The notes below the pieces were generated by a model that was not told the origin of the DNA, did no database searches, and was given only the letters and a program-made list of their open reading frames with translations. A stretch of 56,232 nucleotides of DNA from Gammaproteobacteria bacterium. GTDB taxonomy: Bacteria; Pseudomonadota; Gammaproteobacteria; Pseudomonadales; CAMLJR01. Below are positions 8,136 through 16,689 of this stretch, piece after piece. The translations under genes were made by a program, and so were the position numbers. Position 1 is the stretch's first letter. The number at the start of each line of letters is the position of its first letter. The DNA lies in NCBI GenBank assembly GCA_029265075.1, contig JAJUJZ010000004.1:1-56232 (forward strand). Direction: 5' to 3'.

Positions 8136-8972
8136 TTACTTCTTGCGTTTGTAAGTCTGCAGACCCGGCTTGATGCTCTTCTCGTCGAGGAACTGCTTGA
8201 GACCCTCTTCACGCCCTCTCTCGGGGTCGCGACCATTCGACTGGTCGACCTTCGCGTACAGATAGTCTTCTGCCTGTTCCCAGCTGAGTTCGCGGCAGCG
8301 CTTGAAGCCCTGCTTGGCGAAGCGCAGAACCACCGGGTTCTTCTCCAGCAGTTTTTCCGCCAGCTTGCGGGTTTCTTCCTTGAGCTGGTCGCGCGGCACA
8401 CTCTTGTTGACCAGCCCCATCTCGGCAGCTTCTTTGCCAGTCCAGGTGTCGCCGGTCATTACATAGTAGAGCGCAGCACGGTGACCCATGGTGTCGGCAA
8501 CTGCCTTGCTCACCAGATTCCCGGGCGGGATACCCCAGTTGATCTCCGACAGGCCGAATACCGCGTCGTCAGCGGCGATGGCGAGGTCACAGGCGACCAG
8601 CGGCGAGAACGCGCCACCGAAGCACCAGCCATTGACCATGGCGATGGTGGCTTTGGTGTACATGCGCAGCAGTTTCCACTGCCACTGCGACGCATCACGA
8701 CGCATACGCTCCTGGAAGATTTCCGGCTTGCCGTCGGTCTCTCGGAAGTACTCCTTGAGGTCCATACCGGCAGACCACGATTCGCCGGCGCCGGTCAGAA
8801 CCAGAACCTGAGCGTCATCGTCAAGTTCGACAGCTTCCAGTACTTCAATCATTTCGCGGTTGAGCGTGGGGCTCATCGCGTTGCGTTTTTCGGGGCGGTT
8901 CAGTGTGACCCAGGCAATACCGTCTTCTACTTCTACCTTGACGGTGCTCCAGCGTCCTTCGTAGTTAGCCAT
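8136..8972 (-). CDS. ech: p-hydroxycinnamoyl-CoA hydratase-lyase (feruloyl-CoA hydratase/vanillin-forming)
   Basis: This crotonase-fold enzyme converts feruloyl-, caffeoyl- or p-coumaroyl-CoA to the matching benzaldehyde plus acetyl-CoA. The 278-residue sequence follows Pseudomonas HCHL closely: YEGRW at the start, LNRPEKRNAMSPTLNREMI, and the oxyanion-hole loop around SAGMDLKEYFRE. The residues known to act in catalysis and phenol binding keep their published numbers: Ser123, Glu143 (GLSEINWG), Tyr75 and Tyr239 (EDYLYAK). The end SIKPGLQTYKRKK is also characteristic. The start at 8972 (MANYEGRW) is preferred over the upstream in-frame ATG because GAGG lies ten bases before it and homologues begin there. 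The matching CoA ligase (fcs) and vanillin dehydrogenase (vdh) are not nearby. It is divergent from a MarR gene whose probable operator lies between them. Confidence 0.93.
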   Translation of the reverse strand: MANYEGRWSTVKVEVEDGIAWVTLNRPEKRNAMSPTLNREMIEVLEAVELDDDAQVLVLTGAGESWSAGMDLKEYFRETDGKPEIFQERMRRDASQWQWKLLRMYTKATIAMVNGWCFGGAFSPLVACDLAIAADDAVFGLSEINWGIPPGNLVSKAVADTMGHRAALYYVMTGDTWTGKEAAEMGLVNKSVPRDQLKEETRKLAEKLLEKNPVVLRFAKQGFKRCRELSWEQAEDYLYAKVDQSNGRDPERGREEGLKQFLDEKSIKPGLQTYKRKK

Positions 8973-9001
8973 GCTTGCAGCCCTCACAATGATCAGGATA
9001 A

Positions 9002-9018
9002 TATCAAGCTACTTGATA
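9002..9018. promoter_or_regulatory. probable MarR operator in ech-marR promoter region
   Basis: TATCAAG-CTA-CTTGATA is a perfect 7-3-7 palindrome in the 92-base gap between the divergent ech and MarR genes, 30 bases upstream of the ech start. Size, A/T-rich ends and position are those expected for a MarR dimer site controlling both genes. Binding by the neighbouring regulator is inference. Confidence 0.65.
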
Positions 9019-9064
9019 CCCGCAAAAGCTTACTATCATCGACGGCGGAAGCCAAGGCGGCACG

Positions 9065-9538
9065 ATGGAAAAAAGCGAGCCTTTGAAGGCAGCCGGTGCG
9101 ACCAGCCCAAGAGGGGTCGCCTACATGCTCGGTCGCGCAAACCACCTGCTCCGCCGTCGTCTGCGTGACCGGCTGAGCCGTCACCGCGTCACGATCACCC
9201 AGTACACTGCGCTTTCCATCCTCAGTGCAAGCCGGCAGCTTTCCAATGCACAGCTGGCGGAAAGAGCACTGGTATCACCACAGGCAGCCAACGAAACCAT
9301 CCGCACTATGGAGCTGCGTGGCTGGATCGAGCGCGAACCTGAACCCAGCCATGGCCGCATCATCCAGCTCCGCGTAACGCCCCGGGGCGAGAAGTTGCTG
9401 GCCGCCTGCCACCAATCGGTGGCCGAACTGGAAGAACAGATGCTTGGCGACATGGATGAGGCCGCCCGCACAGTATTGCTGGGGCAGCTGCAGAACCTCG
9501 TGCGGCGTCTCGGAACGATGGAACTCGTTCCCGACTGA
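9065..9538 (+). CDS. MarR-family transcriptional regulator, probable hydroxycinnamate-responsive
   Basis: This is a 157-residue winged-helix regulator. After a short variable N-terminus come the dimer helix (YMLGRANHLLRRRLRDRL), the helix-turn-helix region (LSNAQLAERALVSPQAANET with IRTMELRGWIERE) and the wing (EPEPSHGRIIQLRVTPRGEK). Members beside hydroxycinnamate genes (FerR, CouR, HcaR types) repress them until a hydroxycinnamoyl-CoA binds. Divergence from ech and the palindrome at 9002-9018 make the same role likely here. ATG 9065 follows a weak GGCGG. It may also influence aacS, 109 bases downstream on the same strand. The ligand is inferred only from context. Confidence 0.88.
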   Translation: MEKSEPLKAAGATSPRGVAYMLGRANHLLRRRLRDRLSRHRVTITQYTALSILSASRQLSNAQLAERALVSPQAANETIRTMELRGWIEREPEPSHGRIIQLRVTPRGEKLLAACHQSVAELEEQMLGDMDEAARTVLLGQLQNLVRRLGTMELVPD

Positions 9539-9597
9539 CGCCACGGCCCATCACATCAGAACGAGCCGCTGTTACCACTCTGTCGATCGAGACAGTG

Positions 9598-9629
9598 GTG
9601 ACGGTGGCGCCCATAACACGCACCGTCAC
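9598..9629 (+). promoter_or_regulatory. 9-bp inverted repeat upstream of aacS
   Basis: GTGACGGTG (9598-9606) and CACCGTCAC (9621-9629) are perfect inverted arms around 14 bases. The right arm ends 18 bases before the aacS ATG and just before its AGGAG ribosome binding site. It can form a hairpin in the mRNA or serve as an operator. No U-run follows, so it is not a clear terminator. Confidence 0.45.
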
Positions 9630-9647
9630 TTGTGTTGAGAGGAGAGC

Positions 9648-11651
9648 ATGGCTGAGTTGAAGGAAGGTGATCTGATCTGGCAACCGGACCAGGCGTGGCT
9701 CGAAAATACCAATCTGAAGGCTTTCGAACGCTGGCTGGCCGAGCATCGCGGCCTCCGTTTCGACAACTACGAAGCGTTGTGGCAGTGGTCCGTCACCGAG
9801 CTGGAACAGTTCTGGGGCGCGCTGTGGGAGTACTTCGACATCAAGGCGTCGGTACCTTACGAACGCGTGCTCGGCTCTCGCGAAATGCCCGGCGCCGACT
9901 GGTTCCCCGGCGCGCGCCTCAACTGGGCTGAAAACCTTCTGCGGCACGAAGCCGGTGGCGGCACGGCACTGGTCCATCTGAGTGAACTGCGGCCGCGCGC
10001 AGAACTGAGCTGGACGGAGCTGGGCGATTCCGCACGTAAACTGGCCACCTGGCTGCGCGAACAGGGCGTCAGACCGGGTGATGTGGTCGCAGCCTATCTG
10101 CCCAACATTGTCGAGGCAGCCATCGGTGTTATCGCCACCACCAGCATCGGCGCAGTGTGGTCGAGTGTGTCGCCGGACTTCGGCACCCGTAATGTGGTGG
10201 ACCGCTTCACCCAGCTGCGTCCGAAAGTGGTCCTCTCGGTTGATGGCTACCGCTACCGCGGCAGGGACTTCGATCGCCGCGGCGAACTGCAGTCGATCAT
10301 CGCCGAGCTCGACTCGGTTGAGCATGTCATTTACGTGCCTTATCTCAATCCCGACGATACCAGCGCACCGGTCGCCAATGTGACATTGTGGAACGACATC
10401 ATGCAGCGCCCGTCGGTACCGGCGGCATCGTTCCAGTTCGAGCAGGTACCGTTCAAGCACCCGCTCTGGATCCTGTTTTCGTCCGGCACTACCGGACTGC
10501 CGAAAGGTATCGTGCATTGCCACGGCGGATTGCTGATCGAGCATCTCAAACTGATCACTTTCCACAAGGACCTGCGCGCCGGCGACCGCATGTTCTTCTT
10601 CACCACGACTGGCTGGATGATGTGGAACTTCCTCATCGACGCCCTGCTGGTGCGCGCAGAGCCCGTGCTGTTCGACGGCAACCCGGCGCATCCCTGTCAG
10701 GACGAGCTGTGGCGCATTGCTGATGAAAACGAAGTGGTTTTCTTCGGCACCAGCCCCACCTATGTCCAGATGATGCAGCAGGCCGGCGTCCGGCCGAAGG
10801 ATCATTACAAGCTGGAAAAGCTGCGCGGCATCATGCTGGCGGGTTCGCCTTCCACACCTTCGCACATGGCCTGGTTCGACGGCGCCGTCAAGGAGAATCT
10901 CTGGGTAGCGACATCGACAGGCGGCACCGATATCTGCTCGGGCTTCTGCGGTGGCTGCCCCACTCTGCCCTCCTACGCCTCCGAAATGCAGTCGCGCCAC
11001 CTTGGTGTCGACCTGCATGCCTTCAATGACGCGGGCGAAAAGGTTGTCAACGAAGTGGGCGAGATGGTGGTCACCAGTCCGATGCCGTCGATGCCGGTGA
11101 TGCTGCTGAACGATCCCGATTTCAGCCGCTACAAGGAAACCTATTTCGACGATTTCCCTGGGGTGTGGCGCCAGGGCGACTACTTCAGGGTGAACGAGCG
11201 CGGCGGCTGCTTTGTACTCGGTCGCTCCGACTCGACGCTGAACCGCTACGGCGTGCGCATCGGTACCGCCGAAATCTATCGCTGTGTGGAAGCGCTGCCG
11301 GAGGTCGCGGATTCGCTGATCGTGAACCTCGACCTGCCGGGGGGACGCTTCTTCATGCCGCTGTTCGTCAAGCTGAAAGACGGGCTCGAGCTCACCGACG
11401 AGATCCGGAAGAAGATCTGCGACCGGTTGCGGCAGGAGTACTCGCCACGCCACGTACCGGATGAGATCTATCAGGTCGATGCCATCCCGATGACGCTGAG
11501 CGGCAAGAAGATGGAAGTGCCGGTACGCAAGATCCTGATGGGCACCCCGCCCGACCAGGCAGCCAAGACCGGAGTGATGGTCGATCCGGCAGCGCTCGAC
11601 TACTTCATTCGCTTCGCCGAAGAGCAGCGCGATTACAGTCTGACCGCCTGA
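9648..11651 (+). CDS. aacS: acetoacetyl-CoA synthetase
   Basis: This enzyme activates acetoacetate to acetoacetyl-CoA with ATP, feeding ketone-body carbon or polyhydroxyalkanoate turnover in the cytosol. The 667-residue length is normal for the family. The N-terminus has the acetyl/acetoacetyl-CoA synthetase linker domain (YEALWQWSV, then WFPGARLNWAENLL). The ANL phosphate loop is SSGTTGLPKGIVH (about 279-291), followed by TTTGWMMWN. WRQGDYFRV carries the adenylate Asp and GRSDSTLNRYGVRIGTAEIY the hinge region. The C-terminal lysine motif is SGKKMEVPVRKIL. ATG 9648 is preceded by GAGGAG. It follows the MarR gene on the same strand and is followed by a REP-like element. The link to ech may be through acetyl-CoA metabolism, but no thiolase or dehydrogenase is adjacent. 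Confidence 0.95.
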   Translation: MAELKEGDLIWQPDQAWLENTNLKAFERWLAEHRGLRFDNYEALWQWSVTELEQFWGALWEYFDIKASVPYERVLGSREMPGADWFPGARLNWAENLLRHEAGGGTALVHLSELRPRAELSWTELGDSARKLATWLREQGVRPGDVVAAYLPNIVEAAIGVIATTSIGAVWSSVSPDFGTRNVVDRFTQLRPKVVLSVDGYRYRGRDFDRRGELQSIIAELDSVEHVIYVPYLNPDDTSAPVANVTLWNDIMQRPSVPAASFQFEQVPFKHPLWILFSSGTTGLPKGIVHCHGGLLIEHLKLITFHKDLRAGDRMFFFTTTGWMMWNFLIDALLVRAEPVLFDGNPAHPCQDELWRIADENEVVFFGTSPTYVQMMQQAGVRPKDHYKLEKLRGIMLAGSPSTPSHMAWFDGAVKENLWVATSTGGTDICSGFCGGCPTLPSYASEMQSRHLGVDLHAFNDAGEKVVNEVGEMVVTSPMPSMPVMLLNDPDFSRYKETYFDDFPGVWRQGDYFRVNERGGCFVLGRSDSTLNRYGVRIGTAEIYRCVEALPEVADSLIVNLDLPGGRFFMPLFVKLKDGLELTDEIRKKICDRLRQEYSPRHVPDEIYQVDAIPMTLSGKKMEVPVRKILMGTPPDQAAKTGVMVDPAALDYFIRFAEEQRDYSLTA

Positions 11652-11667
11652 GCGGCAAGCTGTACGT

Positions 11668-11729
11668 TTCGCCTGCAGGCCGGCTCCGACACTGCGGTGC
11701 GCCGCAGCAGGAGCCGGCCCGCCGGCGAA
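11668..11729. repeat. REP-like inverted repeat, copy C
   Basis: The left arm TTCGCCTGCAGGCCGGCTCC and the right arm GGAGCCGGCCCGCCGGCGAA form a strong hairpin of 62 bases just after the aacS stop. The inner part GCGGTGCGCCGC can also pair. Members of this family lie between genes across the window. Confidence 0.7.
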
Positions 11730-12038
11730 CAACCCGAACGCAGCACCGCAATCATTCGCCTGCAGCGTAACGCGCTCCTCTCACGCACTGCTTAGCCGAA
11801 CTGGACGGTACGCGCGCTGCACGGTACCCTGTCAGGCCAGTTGTTATCGCTGCTGTCCGGTTGCAGGCGGTCCCGTCCGGGGCTTCCCTCATCGCCGGTC
11901 TCCTGCGATCTGCTGGTAAAGTTCAGGCCGTTACGGTATTAACGTCGCCTTCTGTCAACTGCGGAGTGTTGCAGCCAGCCAAGCCTGCCCCGTCACAGCC
12001 CTGTCCTCCTGTCAGCGCCGATTTCGGAAGTATTGAGT
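11730..12038. other. gap before TetR gene with possible operators
   Basis: No gene is seen in this 309-base stretch between the REP element and the TetR gene. It holds two copies of ACGGTAC (11805-11811 and 11821-11827), 16 bases apart, inside an outer inverted pair AACTGG/CCAGTT (11799-11804 and 11837-11842). There is also a short inverted pair CGTTA/TAACG around 11929-11944. Any could be autoregulatory TetR sites. No convincing -35/-10 pair was found. Confidence 0.35.
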
Positions 12039-12686
12039 GTGAACATGATCGTGGAAGAGAAAGCCAGGCCCAGCCGGGGCCGCTCCAGCCAGAAGCGTGA
12101 AGAAGTACTGGCCATTGCGGCTGAATATTTCCTGGCCAATGGCTTCGCCGGCACCAGCATCAACGTGATGGCGAAAGCCGCTTCCATCTCCAAGGAGTCG
12201 ATCTACCGCTATTTCCGAAGCAAGGAAGAGCTGTTCGAGGCGGTGATCGACCGCCAGCTCAACATGTATCAGAAGCGCATGAGCAAGGTAGAGGCGGAAT
12301 ATCACGCTGTGCCGCTGGCTGAAGCGCTGGAACGGGTCGCCGAGACGGTGCTTGAAGCCGTCAATCATCAGCGTTCGATGCAGGTTCGCCAGATCGTCTT
12401 CTCGGAAACGCCCCGCAGCCCGGAGCTGGGTGCGCACTACTACGCCATCGGGCCGCAGATGGCCTACACGCAGCTCGAGCGCATCCTCAACGAACATGCC
12501 GACAAGCTGATTCTGGAGCCCGCCAAACTGAGCCGCTATTTTCTGGCAATGGTGTCGCATGACATCACCCTGCGGCGCCAGTGCGGCATCCTCAAACCGC
12601 TGACCAGGGCGCAGCTGAAGAAGCTGGCGCAGGAAGTGGTCGCCGATTTTCTGAAGGCATTCAGCCGTCCGGATGCCGCGCAGTAA
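12039..12686 (+). CDS. TetR-family transcriptional regulator
   Basis: This is a TetR regulator of about 215 residues. The N-terminal DNA-binding domain reads KREEVLAIAAEYFLANGF, then TSINVMAKAASISKESIYRY and FRSKEELFEAVI, the full TetR helix-turn-helix block (about 17-65). The C-terminal ligand/dimer domain is divergent, so no inducer can be proposed. The frame offers TTG 12033, GTG 12039 and ATG 12045. GGAAG at 12026-12030 is best spaced for the GTG, which I use; ATG 12045 would remove only two residues. Its 3' end overlaps the convergent helicase gene by 26 bases. The target genes are not evident; neighbours are aacS upstream and the helicase downstream. Confidence 0.88.
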   Translation: MNMIVEEKARPSRGRSSQKREEVLAIAAEYFLANGFAGTSINVMAKAASISKESIYRYFRSKEELFEAVIDRQLNMYQKRMSKVEAEYHAVPLAEALERVAETVLEAVNHQRSMQVRQIVFSETPRSPELGAHYYAIGPQMAYTQLERILNEHADKLILEPAKLSRYFLAMVSHDITLRRQCGILKPLTRAQLKKLAQEVVADFLKAFSRPDAAQ

Positions 12687-14991
12687 ACACGCGCGGCTGC
12701 CACCACCCCGGCAGCAATGCACGCACGCGTCGATCGGTGTAACGATCGTCCATCAGGAAAAGCACGCCGCGATCGCTCTCATCACGAATGACGCGCCCCG
12801 CCGCCTGCACCACCTTCTGTAAACCCGGAAAGAGATAGGCGTAGTCATAGCCGCTGCCGAACAGCTGCTCGAGTCGCTGACGGCGCTGTTCGTTCACCTC
12901 ATTGAGCTGCGGCAAACCGAGCGTCGCAACAAATGCACCGATCAGCCGGTCACCCGGCAGATCCACGCCTTCGCCAAACACCCCACCCAGCACCACCAGC
13001 CCGATACCGCGCGCCGCCGGCTCGAAGCGTGCCAGGAACTCTGCCCGCTCCGGTTCGGTCATGCCGCGCTGCTGCGGCCATAACGGCAGCCCGGGATAGC
13101 GCTGACGTAACAGCGTTTCCGCCTGCTGCAGATAATCGAAGCTGCTGAAGAACGCCAGATAATTGCCCGGCTGCTGCATGAACTGGGCGGCGATCAGATC
13201 AACGACTGCAGACAGGGACCGCTGCCGGTCGCGATAGCGGGTGGAGATATTGCGCACCAGCTGCACATCGAGCTGCTGGGCAGCGAAGGGCGAAGCCACG
13301 TCAAGCCACACTGTCTCCTCCGGCAGCCCCAGCAGATCGCGCTGAAAGTGTGGCGGTGCCAGTGTGGCCGAAAACAGGGTGACACTGCGCGCGGCACAGA
13401 AGCGCTCCGCCAGAAACGGCGCCGGCACGATGTTGCGCAAACAGAAGGTGGTTCGTGTGTGACCGCGCGACGTCCCCTGCAGCGTGCTGTCGAGCAGCGA
13501 GTGCGTTCCGAAATGCTCGGCCAGACGGGTAAAACGCAGCAGTTCGAAATGGCATTCCAGCAGCTCCGGCGTCACCGACAGCGGCTCGTCGAGCAACTGC
13601 TCGGTCAGCACCGCACTCGCCCGCTCCAGCGCTTTCAGCCAGTGCGAGGGCAGCGCATCGAGCACCCGGTAGCGGCCTGCCTGCGCCTCATTGAGTCCAC
13701 GCCAGCAGCGTTGCACCCGTTCCAGCGCGCGCCTGACAGCCGGTGGCGCAACACGGCTGGCCGCCAGCAGACGCGCCTGATCGAGCTCGGCGCTGTACAT
13801 GTCACGCGCCCGCTCCACCAGGTTGTGCGCCTCATCCACGAGCACTGCCGTACGCCACTCTTCACTTTGCTGTGCGGCGAACAGCATGGCGGAGCTGTCG
13901 AAATAGTAGTTGTAGTCACCGACCACCACGTCACTCCAGCGCACCATCTCCTGAGCAAGAAAATAGGGACAGATCTGCTGCGCCAGTGCAATTGCCCGCA
14001 GCGCCGTATGATCGAGCCAGCCGGCAGCCGCCGCCTGCTGACGCGCTGCCGGCAGCCGGTCGTAGAAGCCACGGGCCAGCGGACACGCATCCCCGTGGCA
14101 GGCCTTGTCGGGATGCTCACATGCCTTGTCGCGGGCAATCAGCTCCACCACCCGCAGCGGTTGCCGCGACGCCGCGCCCTGCAGTTGCAGTAGCGCGCCC
14201 AGCGCCAGCTGCCGGCCGGTGGTTTTTGCCGCCAGATAACAAATCTTGTCGAGCGCCTGCAGCGGCATCGCCTTAAGGAGAGGGAACAGCGTGGCCAGCG
14301 TTTTGCCAATCCCGGTCGGCGCCTGCGCCAGCAGACAGCGTCCGGTACTGACTGCTTTGAACACCGCCTCTGCCAGCTCACGCTGGCCGGACCGGAAATC
14401 GCTGAAAGGAAAACGTAACGTCGTCAGCACGGCATCGCGCCCGGTGCGGTGAGCGCGTTCCTGCTGTGCCCAGACCAGGAACTGCGCACACTGCTGGTTG
14501 AAAAAAGTCTCCAGCTCAGCGGCGCTCCACTGTTCGCACAGCAGCGTCTCGCGCCCCTCCTCGAGGTCGTAATAGACCAGCGCCAGCTCCAGCTCGGCCA
14601 GTCCACGCTGCTGGCACAGCAGCCAGCCGTAGATCCGCGCCTGCGCCCAGTGCAGCGCCCGCTGGTTGTCAGCGACGCTGGCCGGGTCGCCACGCACAGT
14701 CTTGATCTCTTCGAGGCGATTGCGCTGCGGATCGTAGCCGTCAGCACGACCGCGGACCTCGAGCTCGCCGAAGCAGCCGCTGAGCGCTACCTCATGCTCG
14801 TAGCCGGCACTCGCTGCCCGGCGCCGCGCCGCTACCAGCGCGTGGGCAGCAATGCCTTCCACCGCGGTCGGGGTCGGCGTAAAGCGCAGATCCAGGTCGC
14901 CGCGCCGGGCAGTGAAGGCACACAGCGATCTGACGGCGACGCTAAAGCGCGACGCAGCGACGGCAGGCTCGGCGGTCGGGACAGAACTCAT
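12661..14991 (-). CDS. DinG/XPD-type ATP-dependent DNA helicase with Cas4/RecB-like N-terminal domain
   Basis: The 776-residue protein joins two modules. Residues about 15-185 resemble the PD-(D/E)XK fold of Cas4/RecB nucleases, with GRADGYD (Asp84) and EEIKT (Glu95, Lys97). From about 200 comes a superfamily 2 iron-sulfur helicase: Walker A APTGIGKT (224-231), cluster cysteines Cys291, Cys298, Cys303 and Cys341, DEAH box at 386-389, and C-terminal motifs YLAFFSSFDY and VIRDESDRG. Such helicases unwind 5'-3' in repair. The start at 14991 is used because the open frame continues back into tRNA-Ala; no good Shine-Dalgarno is visible, so the start is less certain. Similar fusions exist in Pseudomonas and Burkholderia to my recollection, but nuclease activity is not established by this sequence. 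It ends inside the TetR gene. Confidence 0.88.
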   Translation of the reverse strand: MSSVPTAEPAVAASRFSVAVRSLCAFTARRGDLDLRFTPTPTAVEGIAAHALVAARRRAASAGYEHEVALSGCFGELEVRGRADGYDPQRNRLEEIKTVRGDPASVADNQRALHWAQARIYGWLLCQQRGLAELELALVYYDLEEGRETLLCEQWSAAELETFFNQQCAQFLVWAQQERAHRTGRDAVLTTLRFPFSDFRSGQRELAEAVFKAVSTGRCLLAQAPTGIGKTLATLFPLLKAMPLQALDKICYLAAKTTGRQLALGALLQLQGAASRQPLRVVELIARDKACEHPDKACHGDACPLARGFYDRLPAARQQAAAAGWLDHTALRAIALAQQICPYFLAQEMVRWSDVVVGDYNYYFDSSAMLFAAQQSEEWRTAVLVDEAHNLVERARDMYSAELDQARLLAASRVAPPAVRRALERVQRCWRGLNEAQAGRYRVLDALPSHWLKALERASAVLTEQLLDEPLSVTPELLECHFELLRFTRLAEHFGTHSLLDSTLQGTSRGHTRTTFCLRNIVPAPFLAERFCAARSVTLFSATLAPPHFQRDLLGLPEETVWLDVASPFAAQQLDVQLVRNISTRYRDRQRSLSAVVDLIAAQFMQQPGNYLAFFSSFDYLQQAETLLRQRYPGLPLWPQQRGMTEPERAEFLARFEPAARGIGLVVLGGVFGEGVDLPGDRLIGAFVATLGLPQLNEVNEQRRQRLEQLFGSGYDYAYLFPGLQKVVQAAGRVIRDESDRGVLFLMDDRYTDRRVRALLPGWWQPRVFTARHPDG

Positions 14992-15070
14992 GGGCGAAGT
15001 GTAACCGGATGACGGCCGCAGCGTCGGGTGTGGCGGCGCCGCGAGAGCGGAAAATTTCAGTGCGGAAGAA

Positions 15071-15098
15071 ACGAAAAAGCCCGCTAAGAGCGGGCTTT
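15071..15098 (-). terminator. intrinsic terminator after tRNA-Ala
   Basis: On the minus strand AAAGCCCGCT-CTT-AGCGGGCTTT is a perfect 10-bp stem with a 3-base loop, followed by TTCGTTTCTT. It lies 36 bases beyond the tRNA-Ala 3' end and before the helicase gene, so it should end the tRNA transcript and isolate the helicase. Confidence 0.85.
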
Positions 15099-15134
15099 CC
15101 GGACGCATACCGTTCAGGTGGGATGCGGCGAATT

Positions 15135-15210
<76 letters not shown>

Positions 15211-15228
15211 AAATCCGAAGAGGTGCGC

Positions 15229-15257
15229 ATCATAGGGAGCTGCTGTGCGCTTGTCAA
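15229..15257 (-). promoter_or_regulatory. strong sigma-70 promoter of tRNA-Ala
   Basis: TTGACA (15252-15257, perfect -35) and TATGAT (15229-15234, 5 of 6 for -10) are exactly 17 bases apart on the minus strand. They are followed by a G+C-rich discriminator (GCGC), the pattern of a stringently controlled stable-RNA promoter. Transcription would begin about 12 bases before the tRNA. Confidence 0.85.
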
Positions 15258-15402
15258 CAGCTGGCTGAGCAGTTTTGTTTCTGAAGCACTCAAGTCACTG
15301 TCTCTGCAGCATTTCACTGTTTTTGCCCAATGTCCCGCCGGCTGCATGCTAACCTGCCACGTTACCGCAGAACGTCTCTGGCGGAATGGATTTGCCGATT
15401 TT

Positions 15403-16689
15403 ATGACTGCTGACGAACCTCTTCCCCGCGCCGCTCACCGCCGCTCCCGCTTTTCTCCGCGCCAGCTGGGTATCGCCGCCCTGATCGTGGCCGCGATCGG
15501 TGGCTGGTGGCTCCTGGGTGGCCCCGACGAATCGCAACAGCAATCTACCCCGCCCGCGTTCGGACGCCCCGGCGCTGGCATGCCTGTGCCGGTTCGGGCT
15601 ATTGCTGCCGAAATGACACCACTGCCGATTGTGCTCGATGCACTGGGCACGGTTACCCCACTGAACCGGGTCACCGTCCGCAGCCGCGTTGACGGCGAGC
15701 TGGTCGAACTGGCCGTCGAAGAAGGCGCGCGCGTCAAGGTCGGTCAGCTGCTGGCCCGCATCGATCCGCGTCCGTACGAAGTGGCACTGGCACAGGCCGA
15801 GGGCCAGCAGCAGCAGAATCTGGCGCTGCTGGAAAATGCGCGCCGTACGCTGGAGCTCTACGAATCGCTGTGGGAGCAGGATTCGATTGCCCGCCAGGAG
15901 CTGGATGATCAGCGCGCCCTGGTTGCCCAGTACGAGGGCACGCTCAAGATCGACCAGGCGCGGGTCGATGATGCCCGGCTGCAACTGTCGTTCACCCGCA
16001 TCACGGCGCCCATCGATGGCCGGCTCGGCCTGCGTAGTGTCGACCCCGGCAATCTGATCAGTGCCAACAGCACGGACGGGCTGATGACCATCACCCAGAT
16101 GGACCCGATCGCCGTCCGCTTCAATCTGCCGGAGGGTGAACTGCCGCGGCTGCTGACACGGCTGCGAAGCGGCGCCGAGCTGGCGGTTGAAGCGTGGAAC
16201 CGCACCAGCACCCAGTTGCTCGGCAGCGGCCGGCTGGAGACGCTCAACAACGAGATCGATACCAGCACCGGCACCATTCTGCTGAAAGCGATTTTCAGCA
16301 ATAGTCAGCAGCTGCTTTTTCCTAACCAGTTCGTCAATGTGCGGCTGCGACTCGACACGCTCGAGGGCGCGGTCGTGCTGCCGGCCGCCACCGTGCAGTA
16401 TGGTTCGCGCGGCCCCTATGTCTACGCGATTGTCGACGGCCGGGCGCAGTTGCGGCTGGTGAAGATCGGCGAGGTCAGCGGGGATCGCATCGCCATCGTC
16501 GACGGCGTCGAGGCCGGCGAACAGGTCGTGCTCGAAGGCGTGGAACGGCTGCGGGACGGCGTTGAAGTGCGCATCGTGCAGGTGGACGATGGGGCTGGTA
16601 CTGACGTACCGGATGGCGCCTCGGAACGCGCAGCGTCCGCCGGCCTGCCCGCTGTCACAGATCAACCCGAGCAGAGAAACCACGCGTGA
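15403..16689 (+). CDS. mdtA: RND efflux periplasmic adaptor (MdtA/MuxA type)
   Basis: This membrane-fusion protein bridges the two RND pumps and the outer-membrane channel. The 428-residue protein has an N-terminal membrane anchor ([19 protein letters not shown], about 24-42). It then has the biotinyl-lipoyl half-motif ([20 protein letters not shown]), a helical hairpin (about 135-195), the second lipoyl half ([18 protein letters not shown]) and the beta-barrel and membrane-proximal domains. Start ATG 15403 is chosen; upstream codons run into the tRNA-Ala locus. Its stop overlaps the GTG of the next gene (GTGA at 16686-16689), and four genes to 24381 form one operon equivalent to mdtABC of Escherichia coli or muxABC-opmB of Pseudomonas. 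No regulator gene or two-component system is adjacent. Confidence 0.92.
   Translation: MTADEPLPRAAHRRSRFSPRQLGIAALIVAAIGGWWLLGGPDESQQQSTPPAFGRPGAGMPVPVRAIAAEMTPLPIVLDALGTVTPLNRVTVRSRVDGELVELAVEEGARVKVGQLLARIDPRPYEVALAQAEGQQQQNLALLENARRTLELYESLWEQDSIARQELDDQRALVAQYEGTLKIDQARVDDARLQLSFTRITAPIDGRLGLRSVDPGNLISANSTDGLMTITQMDPIAVRFNLPEGELPRLLTRLRSGAELAVEAWNRTSTQLLGSGRLETLNNEIDTSTGTILLKAIFSNSQQLLFPNQFVNVRLRLDTLEGAVVLPAATVQYGSRGPYVYAIVDGRAQLRLVKIGEVSGDRIAIVDGVEAGEQVVLEGVERLRDGVEVRIVQVDDGAGTDVPDGASERAASAGLPAVTDQPEQRNHA

Noticed and set aside
9360-11732. 790-codon open frame on the minus strand
   Set aside because: It lies antisense to aacS, whose protein matches its family over the full length. Its translation is Arg/His/Gly-rich with no domain, the usual effect of high GC on the opposite strand.
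15349-16683. 444-codon open frame on the minus strand
   Set aside because: It is antisense to the efflux adaptor gene; no ribosome binding site and no protein-like composition.
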